Notes under the pieces: model-generated
The model's input: only the letters and a program-made list of their open reading frames with translations
Told to the model about the DNA's origin: nothing
Database searches by the model: none
Position numbers and translations under genes: made by a program
Part shown: positions 25,867 to 34,979 of the stretch, piece after piece
Numbering within the stretch: position 1 is the stretch's first letter
Layout of the letters: every line of letters starts with the position of its first letter
Source: Ophiosphaerella korrae
Lineage: Eukaryota; Ascomycota; Dothideomycetes; Pleosporales; Phaeosphaeriaceae
Length of the DNA: 64,000 bases
Assembly: GCA_028456385.1 (NCBI GenBank)
Contig: JALNQF010000226.1
Span: 1-64,000, forward strand
Direction of reading: 5' to 3'

Positions 25867-26901
25867 TATACTATATCTTTTTTCTTTTATAATTAGTAGT
25901 CTTTTACGTAGTAGCCTTTCTTACTATAATTAAAGTATATAAAGTCTTTGTTCTTCTTTTTCTTTCTATCTTTGTTTGCGTTAAGGATTATAAGGTCTCT
26001 AGTATCCTAGTTTCTAGTTTAGTTCTTATACTTGTTTTTCTTCTATTCTTAAAGATTGTTATTAATTTGTATTACCTATTATTTTAGGGCTTCTAATATC
26101 CTTAGCTTTTCTATGTAGATTATTTTGTATTAGATTTTTGTATTTAATCCTTGTTTAAATCGCGATATTAGGGATACTTTGTTCTATTCTATATTTTAGG
26201 CTAGTTACTTAAACTATAATACGTATTCTAGAATACTCTTACTCTACGTAAGCCTCTTAAGTTTTTCTTTAGCTTATTAGGTAATGTCTATATCCCTAAA
26301 TACTACTCTTATTTATTTAGTAAAGTATTTATAACTTCTAAAGATAGCTCTAGTTTTGTTCTTTTGTATTATTAGTATATATATTGTGTAGTCTATCTAG
26401 TAAGGCTTGTACTATCTTATCGCATCTTCTTTAAGGTATAGTCTAATATATATTACCTTCTTCTCTTCTATATTAAAGTGTAGTACTTATATATCTATTT
26501 AGAGTTGTACTAACGCTATAAAGGGTCTTAATTTTTCCCTTATTCTATTAAACTTCTTAAGTATAGGTATCTTAGGTAGTTTCTTTATTGCGCTTATCTC
26601 TAATTATTAAGTAATTAGTTCTATCTAGTTCTATCCTTCTATAATAGCTTTAATCTATACTTTATTCTACTTTAAGTAGTCTTGCAGTTCCTTATTCTAC
26701 GTTTCTAAAGTATCGATTACTATTTTTATATCTTCTTTCTTGTCTATTAGTTTATTAATACATTCTTTAATTATTTCCTATATAGTGCTATCTAATTTAT
26801 AACTACTCCTAGGGGCTTTATTTATTAAACTTTCTACTATTATATTAGCTAGACTATATACTACTTACGCTTTACTTCTTGCAATAACTAAATTAGTAAG
26901 G

Positions 26902-27342
26902 TGTAATAGGCTCACTAGGGTTAACTTCTTAATAGCCTAAAGGTTATTAGTAGATTAAGAGGTAATAACAAAAGCTTATATTATAATCTACAATATACTA
27001 TAAATAATAGAAGATATTTTGCAACTGTCTTAGTATTGTCGCTCGTAGTTAATAATTAGATTGCTAATACTATCCTAATAATAGGTATTACTACTAACTA
27101 TATACCTATATACCTTAGCTAGCTTCGTGCTTCGTGTTTGCTAAGATCGCGAATTACAAATTTATTACGTGTCTAGCTTTGTACTTTGTGTTTGCTAAGA
27201 TCGCGAATTGCGAATTTATTACGTGTCTCTGTTGTAGTTAGTCTCCTAGTTAAGTCTATTACCCTATAAGTTATACGTGTTTTCGTTATCTATAGTAGGG
27301 CTGACTAGTTCGAGTTGTCCTTCTATTGTTATAACCGTAACA
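26902..27342 (-). repeat. 5' LTR of element B
   Basis: 441 bp; minus-strand start TGTTACGG, end CCTATTACA, so intact TG...CA ends survive here. It contains two direct repeats around the words GCTAAGATCGCGAATT. The following leader (ACCTTACTAATTTAG) should contain the primer-binding site, but I cannot assign a tRNA primer. Confidence 0.85.
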
Positions 27343-27838
27343 TCTTAGTTAAAGCTCTTAAGTAGCTCTCTCTATTACTTACCTACTACAATATAGAGCT
27401 TCCTTTACTAGCTTATTAAGGGTGCTAAATTAATACTATATAAAAGCGTTCTTTAAGATACCTATACAAAAGAGCTTAAAGAGTAATTAGAAGTAATAAC
27501 TAAGTAAAAGTTACGTAAAAAAAAGCAAATTTAGCACGGTAGGACTATAGAGTATAGAGAGATGTTAGCGTAGGTAGCTATAGAGGCGTTAATAGCTGCG
27601 TAGAAGGGTAAAAAGGCTTATAGTAGGAGTAACTATAAAAGGGCTCAGCTAGGTCAACAGCGCTGTAGGAACTGCGGGAAGACTAGGCACAACGCGCGAA
27701 CGTGCTAGGAAGATAAAGAAGAGACTTCTGAATCAGATAGTAGTGTTATAGTAGTAGGGGGTACTAAGTAAAGTTTGTTATTAACCCCCAAAGAGGTGGT
27801 GTTCGTAATGCCAAGAAAAAGTGACCGGCTCAGTGATC
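27343..27838 (+). mobile_element. 3' remnant of a pogo/Fot1-like transposon at the island border
   Basis: Homologous to 47620-48120, the C-terminal part and right end of the pogo-like element in E. It encodes the transposase C-terminus with an intact CCHC knuckle: Cys at 27664 and 27673, His at 27688, Cys at 27703, followed by an acidic Ser-rich tail. The right terminal repeat is recognisable to about 27838, but its outermost bases are missing. RIP is heavy at the left end and fades to almost none at the right. Confidence 0.75.
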
Positions 27839-28060
27839 TTTCACGTTATCCACATAAGAAGTTTCCCCTCTCAAATTCGTTCCCAATACAACCTCGTGGC
27901 ATATCCTAGCACTGCCCACCTAAGGTACCCAGTTTCATAGACTTGAATACAGATGATAGGTTGGTACCAGCCAGATTTGCATCCGTAACAACTTTATATC
28001 TTGCACATCCCCCCTGCTCATGGCATTCCTCGTTGACGGCGAATTGAGTGTTTGAGAGGA
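27839..28060. other. Non-coding left edge of the gene island
   Basis: Base composition becomes ordinary here, with CA and TG at normal frequency. Short frames exist on the minus strand, but they run into the hairpin repeat and show no recognisable protein. I see no gene. Confidence 0.5.
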
Positions 28061-28269
28061 CAATGCCCTACGAAAAGGGTGGCATATGCCGCCGAAAGTG
28101 GCGGCAGAATGTACATAGGTTTCCAATACAAAACTAGTATCATTTCGTTTTACTCAGTAACCTTTTTATCTAAGAATCCTTCTTCCATACTCTAATTCCG
28201 GAACCTGATGATGCAACAAGGGGCCCAAAATCAGGCCGCTGCGAGGCGGTGGCTCAGCACGCTCTAAGC
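28061..28269 (+). repeat. Hairpin repeat, intact copy left of the island genes
   Basis: About 210 bp beginning CAATGCCCTA, with a diverged copy in the same orientation at 32335-32541. It opens with two tandem hairpins: 28063-28085 (ATGCC...GGCAT) and 28087-28106 (TGCCGCC...GGCGGCA). This copy is not RIPed; the right copy is. It could be the end of a transposon whose body lies in 32335-34360. No function is assigned. Confidence 0.65.
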
Positions 28270-28576
28270 TCATTGACGTCTAAGGGTTTAATTTCTAGGA
28301 CCCCTTGCCTTTGGCCAGCGCAGCAGGGAGTGTAGCCCAAGCGCTGGTGATTTTTTAGGCAATAGGAACGTATCATCTTCTGGCACGCTCCCTTTGTGAA
28401 CTGTCGTGGTAAAAGGTGTACGCTGAGACGCTAGGCATTGATTGGTCGATAAGCGAGCCCGAGCGGAGCGGGGCATCGATACCGACGCACTCAACCACCC
28501 AGCGTCAACTAAATTGATACCTGGAAAAAGATTTGGCTATATATAGTATTACTAAAGTTAAAATAGTTCAAAACAA
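28270..28576. other. Intergenic stretch between hairpin repeat and tRNA
   Basis: Ordinary composition. A 68-codon minus-strand frame (28288-28494) has no recognisable feature and is probably chance. No promoter element can be singled out for the tRNA, whose promoters should be internal. Confidence 0.5.
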
Positions 28577-28706
28577 GGACCCATGGCGCAGTGGTAGCGC
28601 GTAAGTCATCCCTTAGGTCCTCTAAGCTCAAATACTAACATCACCCCAGATCTGATTCCAGATTTGAGTTTCCAGAAGGTCATCCGTTCGAATCGGGTTG
28701 GGTTCA
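28577..28706 (+). tRNA. tRNA-Trp(CCA)-like gene, interrupted
   Basis: Acceptor stem 28577-28583 (GGACCCA) pairs with 28699-28705 (TGGGTTC), discriminator A28706. D arm GCGC/GCGC is at 28586-28600; an internal box A (TGGCGCAGTGG) lies at 28584-28594. T arm ATCCG-TTCGAAT-CGGGT is at 28682-28698 with box B GTTCGAATC. The anticodon arm is TCTGA-TT-CCA-G at 28651-28661, giving anticodon CCA (28658-28660). The 3' anticodon strand is CCAGA (28672-28676), with one A-C mismatch. Two extra segments interrupt it: 28601-28649 before the anticodon stem, and about 9 nt after position 37 (28662-28670), the canonical tRNA intron site. A T-rich tract follows. It is either an unusually interrupted functional gene or a pseudogene. 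Confidence 0.7.
28601..28649 (+). other. Spliceosomal-type intron inside the tRNA gene
   Basis: 49 nt between the D arm and the anticodon arm, with the full fungal intron consensus: GTAAGT at 28601-28606, TACTAAC at 28633-28639 and CAG at 28647-28649, 10 nt after the branch site. Its removal brings the D stem one base from the TCTGA anticodon stem, as a cloverleaf needs (position 26 would be A). It is not at position 37/38, where tRNA endonuclease cuts. It also holds a 5-bp hairpin CTTAG/CTAAG. Whether it is spliced is unknown. Confidence 0.6.
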
Positions 28707-28707
28707 A

Positions 28708-28734
28708 TTTCTTTTTCTTTTTTCTTTTTTTTTT
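28708..28734 (+). terminator. RNA polymerase III terminator T-tracts
   Basis: Runs of three, five, six and ten T interrupted by single C residues begin two bases after the tRNA 3' end, as expected for Pol III termination. Confidence 0.75.
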
Positions 28735-29272
28735 GGGCGGGTAGGAGGTGGGTTACACTATCTTCTTATCCTATCGTAAATGACCTCCCACGCGACTGCA
28801 AAAATAAACCGCACACCAAAAGGCTTAGTAATACCCCAACACCACCAAATTTGTCAGATAACCAGGTAATTTTACACATTTTTAGGCTACCATCCACTTG
28901 GTCGAACATCACGTCCTTTTGACAAATTGCCATTTTCTACACAAACGCTTTTGGCAGGCCTTATTCGTTCAAATATGTCCCCCAATTCGAAAAGTAAGTA
29001 GTTGTTTCCGCGCAATGGTGTTGCCCAAGGCTTATACCATCGTGCAACTTTGTTCGAGGTGCGGAATCTCTGCCAAAGCGCTAGCAGCTCGCTTAACCAG
29101 CTCGCGCACCTATAAGGAACCTACAGTTCTATTTTATAGCTCCTTGTACTTACTTCGTTGTAATAATACTACTCACATTCCCTCTCATCTTTGAGCTACT
29201 GAGTGTTCCCTAACAGCTGAGAACAACCAGACTTGAGTAAAGGGCCCTTTTGGCAACCATTCTCGCCAATCT
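28735..29272 (+). other. Upstream region of the island gene
   Basis: No clear gene. A possible upstream exon starts at ATG 29015 and runs to 29159. It is followed by an intron-like stretch (GTAATA at 29160, CTAAC at 29210-29214, CAG at 29228-29230). Joining it keeps a frame open into 29231-29275, but that frame does not continue into the next exon I infer, so this is equally a transcribed leader. Confidence 0.35.
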
Positions 29273-30390
29273 ATGGTATGGAATGCTGCAATGATATACA
29301 ATCTTGTTGCTTCTGGGCTAAAATGGAAGTAGGCTTATCGCCTTTTTGGTCAACTATTCCTCGAACACGCCGTTCAGTATATTGAAGATGAGCTTATGCA
29401 ACGGTTGATATACTTGGAGAGCCATTTTCGCGATCGTGAGCAACGATTGGAGAAAGGTTCGTGAGCCCATGAATGAACATGTCATTGCGCGATATCGAGC
29501 CATCAACTAACTCTGCTGGGCCTGCAGAGACAAGAAGCATTGCGACATCTTCCCCTGTGGCTTGGAAGCTTAGTATAGAGTATCTGCAGATGAAAAATGA
29601 CGAACAAGCGGCTTGGAATCTTTATGGCGGCTTCAAACGGGCTGTCAACTTCTTTGTCGCCCCAAGCGGTCAACTCAAAGCTACGCTCGCGATGCACTTG
29701 CACTGCCCCGCCTTCCACATTGCTGATCCGAGAAGCGAAGAATCTTTTGATGAGTCATCTCCTTCAATTAAACATCTTCAGTTGATAGGCTTCAATACGG
29801 AAAACGCTCTGTTTTTTGACCATCTATGTCGGAGGGAAGTCCATCGCCGAGGCGCAATAGGTGGGATTCAAAAGTACCCTAAGGAGGTTCTTGATGTACA
29901 TGAAGCATTTATGCTTAATGTCCGGAACAGAATGGTTGCTGCTGTGGAGATTTGTTTCGGGAAACACGTACAGGATCGAATGAAGTCTCTGTTCCAGCTA
30001 GAGCCATTCCCGCTCTGGGATCGATATCAGGGTGTTACCTTGTGGCTTGAGTGGAATTCTACAAGTGAGAACCGCCGTTTGGAGCGGATTCTTCTGTTCG
30101 TGATTCATCCAAACGCGATGCTATATATCGACCGTAACGGACCGCAGTGGAGGACGTACGAGCTCAGTCTACGTGCTGCAGCGCAGATGGCAGGCACCAC
30201 GATCGTAGAGGACATATGTGCAAACAAACTCTGTCGCCCGGCGAATAGTAGGCTGAACCAAGTTCAGAAATGGACAAAGAATGAGTTGAACGCATTCGCG
30301 GAACAGGAGCTCAGAGCTCTAGGGGTTCTTAAAGACAAGAAGCTACCTCTTCAACTCGCCGGCGGAACTTCTGTTAAAATAGCTCGTTGA
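29273..30390 (+). CDS. Hypothetical fungal protein, N-terminal half (exons 1-3)
   Basis: Function not recognised. The long open stretch from 29473 is real coding sequence, but that ATG lies in an intron: GTTCGT at 29457, branch CTAAC at 29507-29511, CAG ending 29527 (71 nt). The intron links 29528 onward in frame to an upstream exon 29333-29456 encoding a charged helical segment with a YIEDEL motif. The best start is ATG 29273-29275, followed at once by intron 29276-29332 (GTATGG...TAG), which is weaker. This gives about 329 codons to TGA at 30388. No signal peptide or membrane helix is seen. The frame continues beyond the TGA for 70 codons to a well-formed intron, so this and the next entry are probably one gene of about 719 codons, broken or read through at this TGA. 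Confidence 0.6.
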
Positions 30391-31628
30391 CTGGTGATAT
30401 CTCCTGAATTGGCTTTTCATGCCCAAAATCTCATCTCCGAAACCCACGAAGATGTCCGCAGTACAAAACGCAAGTTTTCGGGCTTTTCTAATGTGTATGA
30501 TACTCAGGTCACTCAAGAGCTAAAGCCCCATCATAGAAATTCTCCCATGGAGAGGTCGGTAGAGGAGGATGATATTGTAGTGGATTCCGAAGCAGAGCTG
30601 GGGGTAAGTGATGTGCAAATACCCCATTCCTTCCGTTATGCTAAGCAAAAAAGATGGATACGGAATTCCAGAACGCACTGTCTGAGCTCTGCGCAACAGA
30701 TGAGCATTATTCGACAGAATTGAGTGCTCTCATTCACGAGGGTGAATTCAAAGTCTTCAGTGAGAACACGCTAGATTCGGTACCCTATATTCTCCAGAAG
30801 TGTATCAAAGATCAACCAGGTCTAAGGATCGATCGGAGACCAATTTCATCGTTTCAGAATTTGGTTCACGTCTACACGCTATTGAATCGCAAGCAGGATC
30901 AGTCTGACATATCGAGCCTTGACGCATCAGACCTAGCCGCTACGGTAGTTTCTCGCTTTTATACTCAGATATGGAAGTATCAAGATGGGATTAAGGATGA
31001 GGTTCGAGCCTTGACGGTAGCAGGTCAAGGAAGTCTCCGAATTGCCTCTCGAAAATGTAGCGAATGTGGTGCAAGGCTACTAGATGATGCATTCGCTAGA
31101 TACAAGAAGCTTGATCAGACTAAGTACGTCGCGGGACAGCTCAAAATGGGATGCGGTTCTCCCGAATGTAACCGAAAGAGAATCCTAGCAATCCAGTCAG
31201 ACGAATCGTTGAAATACTGTGTTCCAGATATTAATCAGCTTAACCGCAAACCAAAGGAAACAACGGGATGGGAGAAGCATTTCGTGAGAACAAAAGAGGA
31301 CTGCTTGAAAAATAAGATTCCGTCGACTATCGAAACGACATGCTCAAAATGTCACGAAGAGGGGGAAAAGAACGACCCAAGGATCACGGATGAAAATGCT
31401 CGTTGGACGATCAATAAGTCACCGGCCTACTTACTGCGAAAACCAAAGGGATGCGGAAAACATAAGACAGCGGTATTTGTTCCAATTGATCTCTCTATTC
31501 CGAACATCCACACCGCAAGTCTAACTAAATTGTGGAAGAAGGTGGAGAATGGAATACTTCAACTGGAAGAAGTGAAATTCGATTTTGATCACTTCTTTGG
31601 TATTACGCATGGCAGTTCTTCTTCGTAA
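30391..31628 (+). CDS. Hypothetical Cys-rich protein, C-terminal half (exons 3-4)
   Basis: Same frame as the upstream half to 30603, then intron 30604-30671 (68 nt, GTAAGT...CAG, phase 0), then exon 30672-31628 ending in TAA. As a separate gene its first ATG is 30547, in a good CCCATGG context; the 52 codons before it also look coding, including a basic TKRKF stretch. The last exon carries paired cysteine motifs: CxxC at 31056-31067 with CxxxxC at 31152-31169, and CxxCH at 31341-31355 with CxxH at 31452-31463. These are plausible zinc-binding ribbons. It ends in a Ser run. Family and function are not recognised; a nuclear or nucleic-acid-binding role is only a guess from the zinc motifs and basic patch. 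Confidence 0.62.
30604..30671 (+). other. Intron joining the two reading frames of the island gene
   Basis: Perfect GTAAGT donor and TTCCAG acceptor, 68 nt, phase 0, with a CTAAG near the acceptor as possible branch site. It moves translation from the frame of 29473-30603 to that of 30672-31628 without a stop. Confidence 0.75.
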
Positions 31629-32334
31629 GTCAATGAAGACTTTTTTATCTTAATCGTAGTAAATATGTCAATGAGGTAAAATGACTCAAAGCAAAATCTA
31701 TTAAGACACGGCAGCGCATCAGGTTCTAGTCCCAAAAGAAATTCTCTTGGAAATGAAACCCTTTAACCAAACGGCAGGTTTTGTATGCAAATCACAACTG
31801 GCTCATTTGTTTTGAATTTAACTTAAATCCCTAACTTTGAATTTTGAGCACTCGACGGCTAAGAGTGTTGGGACTTTATTAAGAGGAGTAAAAGGTTAGG
31901 GCGAAATTTCTTGTTACGTTGGATAACGATCAAGGGTGGGACATACAGAAATACCGAGCTATTAAGCAGTCCCTGCTGTATCAAAAGGGACGGTAGAGTT
32001 TCTGTTGCAAAAGTATACTTGTTATTGCTCCTTGCTCGTCTATCCTGACTCGGATTTATTTTCCTCCCCTCCCGTCTCTGAGGTCTATTTTCAGGACCCT
32101 TAACTGTTGATGGTCGAGCTTGCTTGCAGGCTTAACAATGATTAGTGTGAACATAAAAATGCGTAAAAGTTTCCTAAAACCTCTTTACTATTTCTAAGAG
32201 CAACAGATTTTGATATCAACAAAATATGGAGTTGATCGCCTTAGACATTTCAGCGTCGTTAACTCATTGTAAACAGAGTCGATGTTATCGCAAGTATAGG
32301 TTGAGTTTACACTATACAGACTCACTACTAATAA
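31629..32334. other. Non-coding right edge of the gene island
   Basis: Normal dinucleotide use, no long frame, no RNA gene recognised. It presumably holds the 3' UTR and terminator of the island gene. Confidence 0.5.
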
Positions 32335-32541
32335 CAATGCCCTATAAAAAGGGTGGCATACGCCGCTAAAAATAGCGGCAAAATATACTTAGCTTTTCAA
32401 TACAAGCGTATTAATATTTCCTTACTATCTACTTTTTCTATCTAAGAATCCTTAACTAGCGCTCTAACCTAAGAACACGCTTATACAACAAGGCCCTAGA
32501 ATTAGGCCTCTATTATATAGTAGCTAAGCAAGATAGAGCTT
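32335..32541 (+). repeat. Hairpin repeat, RIPed copy right of the island
   Basis: Diverged copy of 28061-28269 in the same orientation. Most differences are C to T or G to A. The tandem hairpins are kept (32337-32359 and 32361-32380); in the second, a C-G pair has become T-A and a G-T pair A-T. It marks the point where RIPed sequence resumes. Confidence 0.65.
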
Positions 32542-34363
32542 ACCCTAAGTAAATCTAATAGGCTTATACCTAAGTACAAGCTAACTTTAATTAATTCTAA
32601 TTATTCCTAATTTTAACTATAAGTAAAGTCCTAAATTTAGGCTTTACTATTAGTAAAGCTTATAAAGAGACTCTTCTAATTATAAGTCTATTAAGATATT
32701 AGTATATTATATTCTTTAACTAATAGTTATAATACTTATAGTAAAATAGCTTTACTTATTCTTATATTTAAATATAAGTAAGATAGTAGAAAAACCTAAA
32801 AAAATTAAAAAGATTATATTTAATTTTTTATTCTAGATATACTATATAATAGTCTAAGAATTATATTATAACGTTTTAGTAATAATTTATAACTACTTAA
32901 AATTACTATAGTAAAACTACTATATAGTTTCTAATTAAAGTAATAATAATAAATTATAGTATTTCTAGTAGTATAACTTTTTAATAGCTTCTAATAAACT
33001 CTTTAATAAAGTATACTTAAAAAAAGTAAAGCTATTTAATAATTTTATCTTTATAAGAAAAAGTCTAGCTCTTAGATAATATATTAATAGAAGACTAATT
33101 AGACTAAAAAAATACTAAAATAGTAAAGTAATTATTATTAAAAAATAAGAATTAAATTAAAGATATAATAAAAGCTTCTTTTTAAAAAAGCTTTATAAAA
33201 TTTACTACTACTAGTACTTTTTTAGAAACTAGTAATTTATAGTAGTTTTAAAGCTTAACTTATAAAAGAGTTATAAGTTCTTAATAATAATAATAAAAAA
33301 TTTATTAAAAAATAAAGCTATAAAAGATAGTAGTATTACTAAAATTAGAAGTAAGTAGTAAGAAAATATAGCTAAAAGATTATATAGTAGACTTTATAAG
33401 TTAAACTATATTTATAAAAAGTAGAAATAGAAAATATTATTTTTAAAACAACTTTTTTACTATAATAAATATAAGATAAAAGTAGTATATATTATATAAT
33501 AAGTAAAGTATTATAGTAGTAATAGAAAATAACTAGATAAAACTAATTAGCTTTATAATAAAAGATAATAATATATATAGCTTATAAGATAAAAAGCTTA
33601 ATTAAAAAGTTAATTATAATAAAAATATATAATATCTTTATAACTTTATAGAGCTTAGTAGTTATATAAAAAAGTTATCTCCTATATTTTTTATTTTTAT
33701 ACTAATATTATTAAGTTTATAACTTACTAATATTATAAACTTACTAATATTTAACTACTTTTTTACTTTTAGTTAGTACTTAGTTAGCTACTAGGTATAT
33801 ATACTTACTACTTACTTAGATAGCTTTATTTACTATTTACTCTTTTTAATTAATTATTAAAACTACTTTATTAAGTTATCTTATATAAAGTCTACTTTAT
33901 ACTTATTTTTATACTTATTTATTTTTATATTTATTCTTATACTTTATATAATAGTATATAAGCTAGTACTTTTAAAGCTAAAGTTATATACCTAATATAA
34001 ATCTAGAGCTTAAAAGCTTATAATCTTTAAAGAACTTAAACTTTATTAGCTAAACTAACTCTAAATATTATTTATACTTCTATAGATTATATTCTATAAC
34101 CTAAAAGCTTATTAGCTACTTTTTTTTTTATACTTTTTTTTTTAATAGTTTACTTTTTTATAAGCTTTTAGTACTTATATTTCTTTAGTAACTACTTACT
34201 TTTTTTTTACTATTTCTTTTTTTATAATATTTTACTATACTAGTAAAAGATTTTATACTTTATTCTTTATATTAAGTAGCTATAGTATATACTTTTACTA
34301 CTTCTAAGCTTTAGTTAATAGAGTTAGAATATAGGTTTAGTAAGTACTTTTTAAAGTACTCTT
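32542..34363 (+). mobile_element. RIPed element of unknown family, with a degraded reading frame
   Basis: Very AT-rich, TA-biased. On the plus strand about 32800-33600 reads as a Lys-rich protein broken only by TAA/TAG codons of the CAG, CAA and TGG type, so a real coding region was RIPed here. No RT, transposase DDE or LTR motif could be recognised. The hairpin repeat at 32335 may be its left end. 33700-34360 shows no frame. Confidence 0.45.
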
Positions 34364-34549
34364 TATTAAACTAATTTACTAGTTAATTAGAGGTATTATA
34401 GTAAGAGTATAGATAGTTAAGTTATAGTAAAGAGAATAGTAATAAGTAGAGTAATTACTAACTACTTAGCGATTCCTTTAAAAAGCTTATATACCTTTCT
34501 TCTAGAGCTAACTACTTTAGGCTAACCTAAGATAAAGTAGTTCCTAATA
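34364..34549 (-). repeat. 186-bp LTR-like repeat, copy 2
   Basis: Same length and ends as 17783-17968 (TATTAAAC...CCTAATA on the plus strand), with a TATATAAGC box on the minus strand. It may be a solo LTR. No flanking duplication was found. Confidence 0.6.
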
Positions 34550-34979
34550 TTATCTCTCTTTATAGGCCTAGATATCTTAGCTAAGTAAAAAGAAAGTTAA
34601 CTTTAGCTATCCTAACCTACTTTAAGCTAATTTTAGCTTTTATAGAGTTATTAGTATATATTTCTTTAATCTTTTACTAAAAGTCTAATATAGAGTATTT
34701 TAAAGTAAATATAAGTTATAAAGTAAACTAAGATTTTACTTTTACTTTAATAATTTTACTTTTACTTATAGTTACTAATTTTATATATATATATATATTA
34801 GTATTAGATTATACTTAGTTTTAGTACCTCTCTTTAGTATATATAGAGACTTTACTTCTTTTACTTATATACTAACTTTTCTCTATTTACTACTAGGTAT
34901 ATATTTTAGGCCTATTTATCTCTTTTTAGGAGAGGCTTAAATTAGCTTAAATTAGGTTCTTTTTATATAGATTATTACT

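Larger units (their letters stand above)
18018..27342 (-). mobile_element. Ty3/Gypsy chromovirus B with nested transposon and MITE
   Basis: Minus-strand LTR element of about 7 kb once its two insertions (20723-22584 and 25442-25866) are subtracted. LTRs are at 18018-18463 and 26902-27342. On the minus strand: gag with a zinc knuckle at about 25897-25950 (ligands to Tyr), RT core at 23272-23310 (YLDN), RNase H, integrase, and a chromodomain at about 19165-19320. It is less heavily mutated than A, C, D, E and G: more TG/CA and GCG survive, so it may be younger. Its LTR and 3' UTR match the F portion of E/F. Confidence 0.88.

Noticed and set aside
28205..28211. Hammerhead-like CTGATGA in the hairpin repeat, with CGAAA nearby
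   Set aside because: The CGAAA elements lie upstream within other hairpins, and no three-stem core forms in the required order.
27935..28494. Two minus-strand frames (27935-28126 and 28288-28494) as small genes
   Set aside because: No recognisable protein features; the first overlaps the hairpin repeat, and both are short enough to occur by chance in normal-composition DNA.
28601..28650. Reading the tRNA with TAAGT (28602-28606) as the anticodon stem
   Set aside because: It does not pair with the 3' strand CCAGA (28672-28676) and gives no T at position 33; the TCTGA stem with anticodon CCA fits far better.
28698..29194. Plus-strand frames 28698-28922 and 28898-29194 as genes
   Set aside because: The first begins inside the tRNA 3' end and crosses the Pol III T-tract. 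The second may hide one exon from 29015, but no complete gene can be supported.
29473..29527. ATG at 29473 as the start of a 305-codon protein
   Set aside because: The stretch to 29527 has an intron branch site and acceptor, and upstream sequence from 29333 codes in the frame that splicing would join.
30394..30723. Separate 109-codon protein starting at 30394
   Set aside because: The first codon is GTG, not a normal nuclear start in fungi, and the reading frame is exon sequence only to the intron donor at 30604.
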